Assembly: GCA_947650365.1 (NCBI GenBank)
Contig: CANTAL010000021.1
Coordinates: 1,364,001 to 1,428,000, forward strand
Length of the DNA: 64,000 nt
Direction of reading: 5' to 3'
DNA from: Chamaelirium japonicum
Lineage: Eukaryota; Streptophyta; Magnoliopsida; Liliales; Melanthiaceae
The notes beneath the pieces were generated by a model. The model worked only from the letters and a program-made list of their open reading frames with translations. It searched no databases and had not been told where the DNA came from. Positions 24,401-34,872 of this stretch are shown piece by piece; the stretch's first letter is position 1, and every line of letters begins with the position of its first letter. The translations under genes and the position numbers were made by a program.

Positions 24401-25060
24401 TCAAGTTAAAGTATTGGGAGTCTCGGGACTATGATTGATGGTTATAGGAGCAGAGTTGAGCGGAGGTTTGTCTTCGTTATCGAGGTGCATTTTGACGTCA
24501 TCCTTCCATACAATAGGATCTTCCACGGGGAAGTCAGCTACAGCTTGCCCTTTGAGCAAAGTGCAAGGCTCGAATTGAATTTTGAGAGCACTCATCTTGA
24601 TCACCCATTTGGTCATTTGACCTGCTCGACCAGCCTTGTCTAGGATGTCTTTGAGTGGATGCTCTGAGATGACGGTGATCGGATGGGAGACAAAATAGGG
24701 TTGAAGACGTTGTGATGTGGTGAGCAAGGCTAGTATGACCTTCTTAATCTTTGAATATCGTGTCTCTACCGGGAGAAGTGTATGACTGATGTAGTAGACC
24801 GGATGTTCAATGCCTTATCTTCTGCTGACCAGGACCGCACTGATTGCTTGATCAGTGACGGTAAGATAGAGCCAGAGATCTTTCTTTGGGAGCGGAGCTG
24901 TCAAAATGGGAGTACGCACGAGATAATTTTTGGCATCTTGAAAAGCTTGTTCGCAAGTTGTACTCCATCCAGAGGTATCTGCCTTTCGTAACTTGTCGAA
25001 GAGCGGTTTGCACTTGTCGAAAGATTTCGAGATGAATGATTGAGGGCAGCTAATCTTCCA
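24401..25060 (-). pseudogene. Pol connection and first RNase H region, decayed
   Basis: Recognisable strings on the minus strand include the CKPLFDKLRK stretch (near 25010), a YLTVTDQAISAVLVSRR stretch (near 24840) interrupted by a TAA (plus positions 24815-24817), YYISHTL (near 24785), and SQRLQPYF then VISEHPLKDIL, TKWVIKMSALKIQFEP (24550-24720). This is the usual RT connection and RNase H of Ty3/gypsy pol, which processes the RNA template during reverse transcription. The stop and a frame change near 25040 show decay. Confidence 0.85.
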
Positions 25061-25770
25061 GTGAGGCGTTGAACTTCCTTCTGATTGGTAGGCGATGGCA
25101 TATCGAGGATAGCTCGAATTTGGTCGGGGTTGGCTTCGATGCCTCTCCTGGTCACAAGTTGACCCAGGAATTTACTCGATTAAACACCGAAGGCACATTT
25201 GGCTGGGTTGAGCTTCATGCGATATTTTCGAAGGATTTGAAATATCTCTGCTAGATCGGAGAAGTGGCTCTCCCGATTGGGACTTTTGGTGAGTAGATCA
25301 TCGATATAGACTTCAGCGTTGCGGCTGATTTGTTATTCGAACATATTTGTGACTAGCCTTTGATAGGTCGATCCAGTATTTTTGAGGCCGAATGGCATTA
25401 CATTGTAGCAGTAGAGACCTCGGTCTGTCGCGAAATATGTCTTCTCTTGATCATCCGGATGTAGCGGGATTTGAATATACCCAGAGTATCCGTCCATGAA
25501 AGATAGGAGCTCGTGGCCAGCAGTGGCGTCAACGAGTCTATCTATCCTTGGCATGGGGAATAGGTCTTTAGGGCAAGCCCTGTTGAGGCTGGTGAAGTCG
25601 ATGCAGACCCTGATTTTGCCATTCTTCTTAAGGACAGCAACTATATTAGAGATCCAAGTATGGTACTTTACTTCACGAATGAAGCCTGCTGCGAGTAGCT
25701 TATTAATCTCCTCATGAACTGCAGCTTATCATTCTGGTCGGATTGTGCGTGGTTTTTATTTGATGAGCTT
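25061..25770 (-). pseudogene. Reverse transcriptase domain, decayed
   Basis: The minus-strand order is EEINKLLAAGFIREV, then CIDFTSLNRACPKD, then MPRIDRLVDATAGHELLSFM, then YNVMPFGLKN, then YIDD (plus 25297-25308) as the catalytic motif, and finally the thumb-side VTRRGIEANPDQI. These are diagnostic of plant Ty3/gypsy RT. Stops interrupt the frame at plus positions 25756-25758, 25731-25733, 25728-25730, 25333-25335 and 25180-25182. Several fit C-to-T change on the coding strand (TAA or TGA where the family usually has Gln or Arg; the residue comparison is from general knowledge). The YIDD box is kept, but no full-length RT could be made. Confidence 0.93.
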
Positions 25771-26087
25771 CACTCCTTTTTTGATTGCGAGCTGGTGACA
25801 AGCATCCTTTGGGTTGATCCTGGGTATGTCTTCGAAACACCAGGCGAAGACGTCAATGTTGGATTGAAGGAAGGATACCATGTATTGCGCTTCTGCATCG
25901 TTGAGACCGGTACCGATAAAGGTTTCTCGAGGGAGATCTCCACTACCGATATTGATTGGAATGATTTCTTCAATTGAGGATGAGGTCTCCTATTTGATTG
26001 GCGGAGGTTTGAACAGTGGGATCTCCTTTGGTTGCTATCTTGAAGAAGGACCAGCTTCATCTCTTGGTCGCTTCGGGGGGATAAGAT
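25771..26087 (-). pseudogene. Protease-RT spacer
   Basis: A pol segment joining protease and RT. It includes a NIGSGDLPRETFIGTGLNDAE-like stretch and then SFLQSNIDVFAWCFEDIP (the latter typical of the N-terminal side of plant gypsy RT, near 25830-25870). The frame is broken by a stop near 26010. It has no independent function. Confidence 0.75.
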
Positions 26088-26723
26088 TTATTCGGTGATC
26101 TGTTTTTGCAGCTGCCGCTTCGCAAGATCGCCCGGTTTGTTGATCTCCTCAGATGCAGACGTACCCTCTCCTATTGCAAATTTGAGGAGCTGGTGGTAGG
26201 AGGAGGATATAGCATTGATCTGGTAGAGGAAAGGCTGCCCCAGGATGACGTTGTAGTTGGACGTTCCTTCGACAATGATGACTCTTACGGAAAGTCGAGT
26301 CTCTCGACTGAGGTCGAGGGTAAATCTTGATTCTCCTATTGTTATGCTCTGTTCCCCATTGAAGCCTATGATCACGGTCGGGACAACTTCGAGGCTTGTA
26401 TATTTATGTCCCAGGCACTTGAAGTAGTCTGAGAACATGATGATAGAGCTTCCGGTATCGATAAGGATGCGGTTGACGATACTCCCTTCAATGAGCTTCA
26501 TGACTAGGGGGTCTCGATGTGGAGTATGGACTCCTTGAAGATCAGAGTCTTTGAAGATGATAGATGGCCAAGTTAGGCCTTTGATAGGTTTTTCGATCCA
26601 GGTGTCTTCTTTGTTCACTGCAGAGCGAACATTGAACATGCGTCGCACTTGCCGATCGACTTCTTTTCCTGTCAGTGTTTGATTATGCAACGCTCTGTGA
26701 ATGTCGAAGATGTTAGCACGCAC
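26088..26723 (-). pseudogene. Aspartic protease region of gag-pol
   Basis: The longest uninterrupted frame in the element, 211 codons. It contains RILIDTGSS (plus about 26445-26468) with the catalytic Asp of retropepsins, FNGEQSITIGE, and near the end VILGQPFLYQINAISSSYHQLLKF, which corresponds to the ILGRPWL-type block of Tat and Athila proteases. In an intact element this protease cleaves the Gag-Pol polyprotein. The first methionine is internal to the polyprotein and not a real start. It lies directly downstream of the zinc-knuckle region and upstream of RT, the gypsy order. Confidence 0.88.
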
Positions 26724-27000
26724 AGTGATAGGTGATTGATCGGTAGATATTTGGTGGATCCAGCAAGCTTCTTTTCCTTTCGTCGAAGGTCGATGTTGAT
26801 CTTGCTCGCTTTTGACGAACTCCTGGAGATGGCCTTCTCGTAGCAGATCCTCCAGATGGTACCTCAGCCGGTAGCATTGATCGGTAGAAAGGGCGTGACT
26901 GCAATAAAAATCACAGTAGACCGTTTTATCAGCTGTGACCTTGGTATCAGACTGTAAAGGATTCGGCTTTCGGAGGAATTCCTAATGTTGAATTTGATCG
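26724..27000 (-). pseudogene. Gag nucleocapsid / zinc-knuckle region
   Basis: On the minus strand the frame reads VYCDFYCSHALSTDQCYRL and then HLEDLLREGHLQEFV (about 26810-26930). The Cys/His pattern and following helix resemble the Tat Gag zinc-knuckle segment that binds genomic RNA, although the second Cys stands where family members usually have His. The frame differs from that of the neighbouring open frame, so the local open frame starting near 26904 is a shadow. Confidence 0.75.
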
Positions 27001-27208
27001 AGAATCTGCTCGATCGGTAGAGTCCAATCCATGAATGTAGTCTTCTTCGGAGGTGATCTACGTCCGTTATTTCTTGACCGCTTGGGTGCAGGGGGGCTAC
27101 TACCTCCGCATTGTGAGCTTTGGCGGTATACTTTGGGGCTTCTTTGTCGACAGGTTGTCGTTTTGTTTCTCATCCCTTTCGGGTGAGCTGATCGTCTTTG
27201 ACTTCGAT
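27001..27208 (-). pseudogene. Gag spacer between capsid and zinc knuckle
   Basis: A basic, Ser/Pro/Lys-rich segment with several stops. The capsid frame ends at a TAG at plus 27209-27211 within the sequence that continues as IEVKDDQLTRKG, so the stop is a mutation and not a natural gag end. Confidence 0.65.
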
Positions 27209-27700
27209 CTACCTCTGAATTCGATCAAACATCAAACCCAAGAAAGGGGGAGGATTACGGATGAAATCATTATAGATATACAGATCGAACCGAAGGGCTT
27301 TTTGGAAGGCTAACATGATAGCCTCATCATCCAGATGCCATCCTGAGAGAGCGGCATGCTCGTTGCAAAATCTTCGTGTGAAACTACGAAGACTTTCATC
27401 TACTCCCATCCGTAGCCGGTAGAGGGAATCGAGCTCTTCTCAGGCTTCAAGTTGAGTTGATAGTGTTGCACGAAGTGGTTTGCCACTACTTCGAACTGGG
27501 TGATGGACCCAGCCCGAAGGTTATGGTACCAATCGAGAAATGGCTCGTCGAGGCTTCCGGTGAAGGTTCGGCAAAGCACATTGTTCTCTTCTTCGTATGG
27601 CGTTAGAGCTTGCTTGAATGCTAGAATATAAGGGTAGGATCCCCTTTGAGGCAATTGAACTTGGGGAGAGTTGGAGTTCTCCATCCCCTCGAAAATGACG
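27209..27700 (-). pseudogene. Gag capsid domain (Retrotrans_gag type), frameshifted
   Basis: The order is ALTPYEEENNVLCRTFTGSL, DEPFLDWYHNLRAGSITQF, FVQHYQLNLKPEKS, then after a frame change near 27410, MGVDESLRSFTRRFCNE and LDDEAIMLAFQKAL. This is the plant gypsy capsid pattern (alternating helices with a Trp-Tyr-x-x-Leu core and an ESLRSF block). Capsid assembles the virus-like particle. The frameshift separates two open frames of 94 and 66 codons. Confidence 0.87.
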
Positions 27701-28313
27701 ATTGAAACAAACTTCGAAGGAGAGGTCCAGTAGAAGAGTATCCTTCTCTATGACCATGCCCTCGACCTGGATGTAGATCGAGAGGTAAGATCGAGAGGTC
27801 TTGTCCAGGCCTTTGAGTGGTTGCGTGATGGAGTTGGTGACGAAGATCCATTCCAGCTTTATGTTGGAGTGGGAGGGATGAAGAAGTTTTGCTTTTTGAG
27901 GGTGCTCCTTTCATCTGGTGCCTCCCTTGCAAGTTGGGCTTTGACTGTGTCTGCCTGACACAGTTGTGACCTGAAGATGATTGAGAGGACTCGTCATCGA
28001 TACGATCCCAGACACTCTACTTCCATGGAGCCGCAGAGGGGGTTGGGTTGTGACGAATCCTCTCATGGGCGGTGGTGCCCATTGACCTTCATGGTTTAGA
28101 GTGAATCGATTGCCATGGCGGATCAACTCTCTCGTCGAATGAAGGGATGGGGAGAGCAATTCCGGCTTCAGAGGCTGCCTTCTTGAGGGCGTCCCTTTCA
28201 GCTGTGAGGGTGGCGTTTTGCTTAGCCAATTGCAATAGCTGAAAGTCGATCACCGAGATTTGGTAGGTAGATGGTGGGTTTTCAGCAAGAGCAGGGGCAG
28301 TTTGCCCTATCAA
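27701..28313 (-). pseudogene. Gag N-terminal region
   Basis: The first part (28089-28313) has a heptad-like stretch QLLQLAKQNATLTAERDALK that predicts a coiled coil. After a frame change the rest is Pro/Ser/Arg-rich with short open frames in different phases and ends in the TPTLPKFNCLKGDPTLIF stretch that introduces the capsid. The exact start codon cannot be fixed; the Met at 28313 is the most upstream in the coiled-coil frame. Confidence 0.65.
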
Positions 28314-28639
28314 CTATTGGAGAGGTGGAGCGATCGGTCGATCGACCGATCTTCCGCTTCCTGATCGAACCCCCATTTCGGGGATAGCGAGGGGCTTCCC
28401 GAAGTTGAGCCGTTGACTCATCGAACGAGTATCTGGATGAGCTTGACGTGTGTTACTTCCCTATGGATGATCCTGATGCTTCATCCTTGCCTTTTAGAGA
28501 GCGAAGGATGTAACAAGATTGCTGGTGTCTTAACGGTTGTTTGCTCAACCAAAGGGGCCGGGAAGTTTAACTATCTAGACCAGTTGTCTGCTCAACCGAT
28601 CTGATATTTAATATAGAGCAAACTTGACTTTTCGAACGG
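28314..28639 (-). other. Leader between PBS and gag
   Basis: Untranslated leader of the retroelement on the minus strand. It contains no conserved domain; the plus-strand open frame in it (28413-28604) is antisense and not a gene. It includes repeated CGATCGGTCGATCGACCGAT-type palindromic sequence near 28330. Confidence 0.6.
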
Positions 28640-28659
28640 ATCCCACAGACAGCGCCAAA
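28640..28659 (-). other. Primer-binding site of the Tat fragment
   Basis: Minus-strand TTTGGCGCTGTCTGTGGGA lies immediately inside the LTR end. TTGGCGCxGTCTGTGGGA is the usual PBS form in Tat and related plant gypsy elements. The priming tRNA is not assigned here. Confidence 0.75.
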
Positions 28660-28660
28660 C

Positions 28661-29208
28661 TATGGGGGGAAAATCTTCGTGCCGATCTGAAGACTCCGCG
28701 CCACCAGTCAATCGAAGTCGAGTCGAAGATCTATGATCAATCTACTGAAGGGAAGGTAGGTCCGAAGGTTGATGTCTTGGTGACTTTGAGTTGGGATTTT
28801 TAATATGCAAACAGTAAGAAGATTGACACAAGGTGTGATCTCGGAGTTCAGCCGAACCCTACGTCTCCGTGCTATAGGGAGCAACCCGAATTCACTAACT
28901 CTCCACTAGAAGTGACCTCGACAGGCCGAGTGTCACTGATCTCTTTGAAAAGGAGATTGAAAGTAAACGAATATTGAAGTTAGAGCTCTGGGTTCTGGTT
29001 TCTGGAAATCAGTTCTCAGAGTTTGGTTCTGGATTTTTTTACATTTGAAGGTCCTACTATTTATAGAAACACTCAGGGAGGAAATCCGAGGCAAATGGCG
29101 GTTTTTGCCTTGGTATCCGGGGATTTCCCAAGCAGGGCTGGCGGGTCCCGCGGCGGTCTCTGTGGACCCCCCAGGCAGGGCTGGTGGGTCTTGCGATGGT
29201 CTTCGTGG
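28661..29208 (-). mobile_element. 5' LTR of the Tat fragment, truncated
   Basis: A 548-bp LTR copy related to 17668-18483 but in the opposite orientation. It keeps the 3' end (ATTTTCCCCCC then ATA, where the solo LTR has ACA), the CTCCCTATAGCACGGAGACG block and a TATA box, but lacks the first roughly 200-270 bp, including most 43-bp repeats and the TG end. It stops at a junction with array sequence GGATAGCTATCC. Confidence 0.9.
29058..29065 (-). promoter_or_regulatory. TATA box of truncated LTR
   Basis: TATAAATA on the minus strand, at the position matching the solo LTR box. It would have driven transcription toward gag. Confidence 0.7.
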
Positions 29209-29590
29209 ATAGCTATCCGATAAAATAATAAAATAATAATAAATAAATTAAATAATAAATTTAATTAAATAATTAGATAATTAAATAATTAAATATATTA
29301 ATTATTTTACTAAAAACTTAATTATTAAATTAATTAAATTATGTAATAATTAAATAAAATTTTAATTTATTTTAATAAATTATAGTAGCATTAATATGAT
29401 AATCATAATAACGTTGAGATGATACTATTGAGAAGTGGAATTTTCGAATTTAGATTCCTTCTTACTTCACACCTATACTCATGGCCAATGGACTAGAGCA
29501 TGACTTCTTCTTACTTAGGGCCTAAGCAATCTATGCAAAACCCTAATCCATAAGAGAGATCCGATGATGGATAGCTATCCGATAATTAGA
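29209..29590. repeat. Junction segment between Tat fragment and array
   Basis: It begins with GGATAGCTATCC and an AT-rich stretch that ends in the TATGATAATCATAATAACG border (as at 52640-52690). A minus-oriented module fragment follows, with a truncated LTR-like copy ending in the same TGGATAGCTATCCGATAA. That 18-bp string stands at 29206-29223 and 29568-29585. No gene is seen. Confidence 0.7.
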
Positions 29591-31468
29591 AAAAGAAGAA
29601 GAGAGAAGAAGTCCATCTCCAGTCCATTCGCCACGGGTATAGGTTTGCAGTAAGAAGGATAGTTATCCACCGTCGGATCTCTCCCATGGATTAAGGTTTT
29701 CCATAGATTGCTTAGGCCCTAAGTAAGCTTACCCTATAAATAATATATTATCCCTTTAGGGTGGAGCACGTTTGATGACTCTTTCTTTCTCCCATCTCAC
29801 AACACGTTATCAGCACGAACATATCGAGCCCAGCCGACCAGTCATAAGAAAATAGTGAGAGAAACCAAAACAGAAGAGAGAGAAAAAGAGAGAAAAGAAC
29901 GGATAGATAAATAAAGAGAGAAGAGAAAAGAAGTCCTGCTTTAGTTCATTGGCCATGTGTATTGGTGTAAAGTAAGAAGAAATCTAAATTCCAAAACTCC
30001 ATAGAAGAGAGAGAAGAAGAGAAGATAAAAAAGAGAAATAAAGAGAGAAGAGAGAAGAAGTCCTGCTCCAGTCCTTTGGCCACGGGTATATGTGTGAAGT
30101 AAAAAGGAATCTAAATTCCAAATATCCACAGAAGAAAGAGAGAGAGAGAAAAAGAGAGATTAAATATGGAGTAGTACTAAAAATAATATTAGTTAAATAA
30201 TCTCTCCCATTCAGCATGAACATATCGAGCCCAGCCGACTAGTCACAAGAAAACGGAGAGAGAAACAAAAATAGAAGAGAGAGAAGAATAGAGAAGAGAA
30301 CAGAGAGACAAACGAAGAGAGAAGAGAGAAGAAGTCCTGCTCCAGTACATTCGCCACGGGTATAGGTGTGAAGTAAGAAGGAATCTAAATTTCAAAACTC
30401 CAGTTCTCAATAATATAATTAAAACTTTTCGTTCTCTTCTCTCTTATTCTCTCTCTTATTCTCTCTCTTTTGTCTTCTCTTCTTTCTTCGTTTTCTTGCG
30501 ATTGGTCTGCTGGGCTCGATATGTTCGTACTGATAACGTGTTGTGAGATAGGAGAAAGAGAGAAAAGAACAGTGGGATAAATGAGGAGAGAAGCGAGAAG
30601 AAGTCCTGCTTTAGCCCTAAGTAATTTCCCATGGATTGGGGTTTACTGTAGATTGCTTAGTCCCTAAGTAATTTTACCCAATAAATAATATACCTGTAGC
30701 CTCTCCAGTCCATTAGCCACGAGTATAGGTGTGAAGTAAGAAGGAATGTAAATTCCAAAACTCTACTTCTTAATATTTATACGACCCCTTTAGGGTGAGG
30801 TATATTTGATAGCTCTCTCTTTCTCCTATCTCATAACACGTTATCAACACGAACATATCGAGCCGAGCCGATCAGTCATAAGAAAATAGAGAAAGAAATG
30901 AAGATAGAAGTGGAGTTTTGGAATTTATATTCTTTCTTACTTCATACCTATACTCGTGGCCAATGGACTGGAGCATGACTTCTTCTCTTTTTTTTCTTCG
31001 CTTATCTCTCCGTTCTCTTCTCTTTTCTTTTCTTTCTTCTATTTTCATTTCTCTCTTCGTTTTCTTGTGACTGACCGGCTGGGCTTGATATGTTCGTGCT
31101 GATAACGTGTTGTAAGATTAAATAAGTATAATAAATGAAGAGATGCTAGAGATCTGATGGGTCCTATAAATATTGAGAAGTAGAGTTTTGGAATTTAGCT
31201 TCCTTCTTATTTCATACTTATACCCGTGGCCAATGAATTAGAGTAGGAGTTCTTCTCTCTTCGTTTATCTCTCCGTTCTCTTCTCTTTTTTTAAAGAATA
31301 TACGACCCCTTTAGGGTGGGGCACGTTTGACGGCTCTCTCTTTCTCCTATCTCATAACATGTTATCAGTACGAACATGTCGAATAGAGAAGAGAGAAGAA
31401 GTTATGTAATCAATTAAATATTTATTTAATTAGATTCTATTGGGCTCGACATATTTGTGCTGATAATA
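29591..31468. repeat. Module array
   Basis: Mostly plus-oriented modules with PBS-like stretches near 29808, 30840 and 31360. Minus pieces lie at 30440-30560 and 30900-31120. A small unique AT stretch (30165-30205) interrupts a module. The linker with GCAGTAAGAAGGATAGTTATCC near 29650 resembles the inverted form at 34830. No gene is seen. Confidence 0.8.
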
Positions 31469-31636
31469 TATTGTGAGATGGGAGAAAAAGAGAGTCGTCA
31501 AACGTGCCCCACCCTAAAAGGGTCGTATATTATTTATAGGGTAATCTTACTTAGGGCCTAAGCAATCTATAGGAAACCCTAATCTATAGAAGAGATCCGA
31601 TGGTAGACAGCCATCCGATCGAACGATCTCATAACA
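31469..31636 (-). repeat. LTR-like element copy, complete (168 bp)
   Basis: On the minus strand it starts TGTTATGAGATCG and ends next to TATTATCAGCACA. It is separated by an AT-rich core from an oppositely oriented copy at 32184-32350. Pairs with 63601-63766 at a sum of about 95.24 kb. Confidence 0.78.
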
Positions 31637-32183
31637 ATTGTAATGTTTTAATTTTTTTTTATAAAAATATTAATTAATTTTAAAGCAAAGTTTTTTTTTA
31701 TTTAAATAAATTATTTTATTAAAAACTTAATTTATAAATTTTTTAAATTAATAAATAATTTAAACGAAGATAAATAAGAGAGAAGAGAGAAGAAGTCCTG
31801 CTCCTGTTCATTCGCCACGGGTATAGGTGTGAAGTAAAAAGAAATCTAAATTCTAAAACTCCACTTTTCAATAGTATCATCTCAACGTTACTATGATTAT
31901 CATAGGAAATTCTCTTCTCTCTACATTTTAATTAAACGATTATTTTAATTAAAAATATCATAGTAACAATACTTCACTTAATTATCATAGTAATAAAATA
32001 AAGTGAGAAGAGAGAAGATAATTAAATATTTATTTAATTATTTAATTATTTAACTTTTTAATTTATTAAATTATTAAATTAATTAAATAATAGGAAGTAA
32101 AGAAAGAAGATGAGGCACACTCAAATTTTTTGCTTTAAAAATATTTTACATTTTTCTTTAAAAAAATATAAAACATTAAAACT
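31637..32183. repeat. AT-rich core between divergent LTR-like copies
   Basis: About 550 bp. Both ends carry the LTR-proximal tail (TTTTAAAGCAAAG inverted on the left, AGGAAGTAAAGAAAGAAG on the right), with a partial module and an AT border in the middle (31760-31930). The arrangement matches 63057-63600. Confidence 0.75.
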
Positions 32184-32350
32184 GTTGTGAGATCGTTCGA
32201 TCGGATGGCTGTCCACCGTCGGACCTCTCCCATAGATTATGGTTTCTCGTAGATTGCTTAGGCCCTAAGTAAGCTTACCCTATAAATAATATACGACACC
32301 TTTAGGGTGGGGCATGCTTGACGGCCCTCTTTTTCTCCCATCTTATAACA
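32184..32350 (+). repeat. LTR-like element copy, complete (167 bp)
   Basis: Starts TGTTGTGAGATCG, has the TATAAATAATATACG box at 32281-32295 and ends CTTATAACA before CGTTATTAGCACGAAC. A clear reference copy for the repeat: short LTR, TATA box, then a PBS-like stretch. Pairs with 62889-63056. Confidence 0.8.
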
Positions 32351-34872
32351 CGTTATTAGCACGAACATATCGAGCCTAGCCGACCAATCGCAAAAAAAAC
32401 CGAGAGAGAAACGAATACAGAAGAGAGAGAAGAAGAGAGAAGAGAATGGAGAGATAAACGAAGATAGAAGAGAGAAGAAGTCCCACTCCAGTCCATTAGC
32501 CATGGGTATAAGTTTGAAGTAAGAAGAAATCTAAATTTAAAAACTCTACTTCTGTCTTCGTTTCTCTCTCTGTTTTCTGACGACTGGTCGGCTAGGCTCG
32601 ATATGTTCGTGATGATAACATGTTATGAGATGGAAGAAAGAGGGAAGAGAATAAAGAGATAAACGAAGAGAGAAGAGTGAAAAAGTCCTGCTATCTCTAT
32701 TTTAAAATAATTTTTTATCTCTTTTCTATCAATACTTATTTATTTTATTTTATACTATAAGAGAAAGAGAGAGAAACAAAGAAAACATAGAGAGAAATGG
32801 GGAGAGAAACAAAAGATAACGTGTTATAAGATGGGAGAAAGAGAGAGCCGTCAAACGTGCCCTACCCTAAACGGGTCGTATATTATTTATAGGGTAAGTA
32901 TTGTGACATGGGAGAAAGAGAGAGCTATCAAATGTGCCCTACCTTAAAGGGGTCGAATATTATTTATAGGATAAGCTTTCTTAGGGCCTAAGTAATCTAT
33001 GGAAAACCCTAATCCATAGGAGAAGAGAGAAAAGAATGAAGAAATTTAATTTATTATTGAGAAGTGGAGTTTTGGAATTTAGATTCCTTCTTAATTAAAC
33101 TAGATATGTTATCAGCACGAACATATCGAGCCCAACCGACCAGTCGTAAGAAAACAGAGAGAGAAACGTAGACAGACGTAGAGTTTTGGAATTTAGATTC
33201 CATCTTACTTTACACCTATACCCATAGCCAATGGACTGGAGCATGACTTCTTCTCTCTTCATTTATCTCTTCATTATCTTCTCTCTTCTTCTTTCTCTTC
33301 TGTCTTCGTTTCTCTCTCTATTTTCTTGCGACTGGTCGACTGGGCTTGACATGTTCGTGCTGATAACGTGTTATGATATGGGGAGAAAGAGATAGAGTAG
33401 TCAAACATGCCCTACCCTAAAGGGGTCATGTATTATTTTTAGGGTATGCTTACTTAGGGCCAAAGCAATATATGGAAAATCCTAATCCATAGGAGAAGAG
33501 AGAAGAGAACAGAGATATTTAATTATATTATTGAGAAGTGGAGTTTTGGAATTTAGATTCCTTCTTACTTCAAACCTATACCCATAGCCAATGTACTGGA
33601 GCAAGACTTCTTCTCTCTTTATTTATCTCTCTATTCTCTTCTCTATTCTTTTCTCTCTTCTATCTTCGTTTCTTTCTCCATTTTTTTGTGACAGGTCGAC
33701 TAGGCTCAATATGTTCATATAGATAACGTGTTGTGAGATGGGAGACAGAGAGACCCGTTAAATATGCCCCACCATAAAGTGGTCGTATAAATATTAAAAA
33801 GTGGAGTTTTGTAATTTAGACTCTTTCTTACTTCAAATCTATACCCGTGACCAATGGACTGGAGCAGGACTTCTTCTCTGTTCTATCTTCGTTTATCTCT
33901 CCATTCTTTTCTTTCTTCTTCTCTCTATTCTGTCTTTGTTTTTCTCTCCGTTTTCTTGTGCCTGGTCGGATGGGCTCGATATGTTCGTACTGAAAACGTA
34001 TTATGAGATGGGACAAAGAGAGAGTCATCAAACATGCCCCACCCTAAAGGGGTCATATATTATTTATAAGGTAAGCTTAATTAGGGCCTAAGTAATTTAT
34101 GGGAAACCCTAATCCATGGGAGAAAGGAGAAGAGAAATAAGAGATTTAATTATATTATTGGGAAGTTGAGTTTTGGAATTTAGATATCTTCTTACTTCAC
34201 ACCTATACCCTTGAATAGACTAAAGCAGGACTTCTTCTTTCTTCTCTCTTCGTTTATCTCTTCATTCTATTCTTACTTGTCATAATATATTATCAGCACG
34301 AATATATCGAGCCCAGCCGACCAGTCATAAAAAAACAGAGAGAGAAACAAAGACAGAAATGAGAGAAGAAGAAAGAAAAGAATGAAGAAATAAACGAAGA
34401 GAGAAAAGAGAGGAAGTCTTGCTCTAGTCCATTGGCCACGAGTATAGGTGTGAAGTAAGAACGAATCTAAATTCTGAAACTCCATAGAAGAGAGTGAAGA
34501 AGAGATAAGAGAATGAAGAGATAAATGAAGTAATAAGAGAGAAGAAGTCCTACTCCAATCCATTAGCCACGGGTATAGGTGTGAAGTAAGAAGGAATCTA
34601 AATTCCAAAACTCTATTTCTATCTTTGTTTCTCTCTCCGTTTTCTTGTGACTGGTCAGCTGGGCTCTATATTTTCGTGCTAATAACGTGTTATAAGATAG
34701 GAGAAAGAGAGAGCCGTCAAACGTGCCCCTCTCTAAAGGGGTCGTATATTATTTTTAGGGTAAGCTTACTTAGGGCCAAAGAAATCTATGGGAAGCCCAA
34801 ATCCATGGGAGAGATCCGATGGTGGATAGTCATCCTTCTTACTGCACAGCTAAACCCGTGGCCAATGGACTT
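32351..34872. repeat. Module array with landmark G
   Basis: Mixed-orientation modules. Landmark G (32695-32830; GACAGAA-like purines interrupted by ATCAATACTTATTTATTTTA) occurs only here and, inverted, at 62430-62560. ATTAAACTAGATATGTTATC near 33105 recurs inverted near 62145. The mirror of the left arm ends at about 34872 (GACTTGAGCAGG). Confidence 0.82.

Larger units (their letters stand above)
23758..29208 (-). mobile_element. Truncated Tat-lineage Ty3/gypsy retrotransposon fragment
   Basis: Read on the minus strand: a 5'-truncated LTR (28661-29208), PBS, gag, zinc-knuckle region, aspartic protease, reverse transcriptase, RNase H and a second RNase H. The element then breaks off shortly after the second RNase H, in the region that normally leads to the integrase. 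Integrase, polypurine tract and 3' LTR are missing and no target duplication flanks it. The order with a second RNase H after the first is characteristic of the Tat group of plant Ty3/gypsy elements. Stops and frameshifts throughout show it is dead. The mirror site in the right arm (about 34872) continues as plain array. Confidence 0.93.

Noticed and set aside
24431-28604. Plus-strand open frames inside the Tat fragment.
   Set aside because: They are antisense to recognisable gag, protease, RT and RNase H reading on the minus strand.
17668-29208. The two related LTRs at 17668-18483 and 28661-29208 as the pair bounding one retrotransposon.
   Set aside because: They are in opposite orientations, the first has its own target duplication, and array sequence (18.5-23.76 kb) separates it from the gag-pol fragment.
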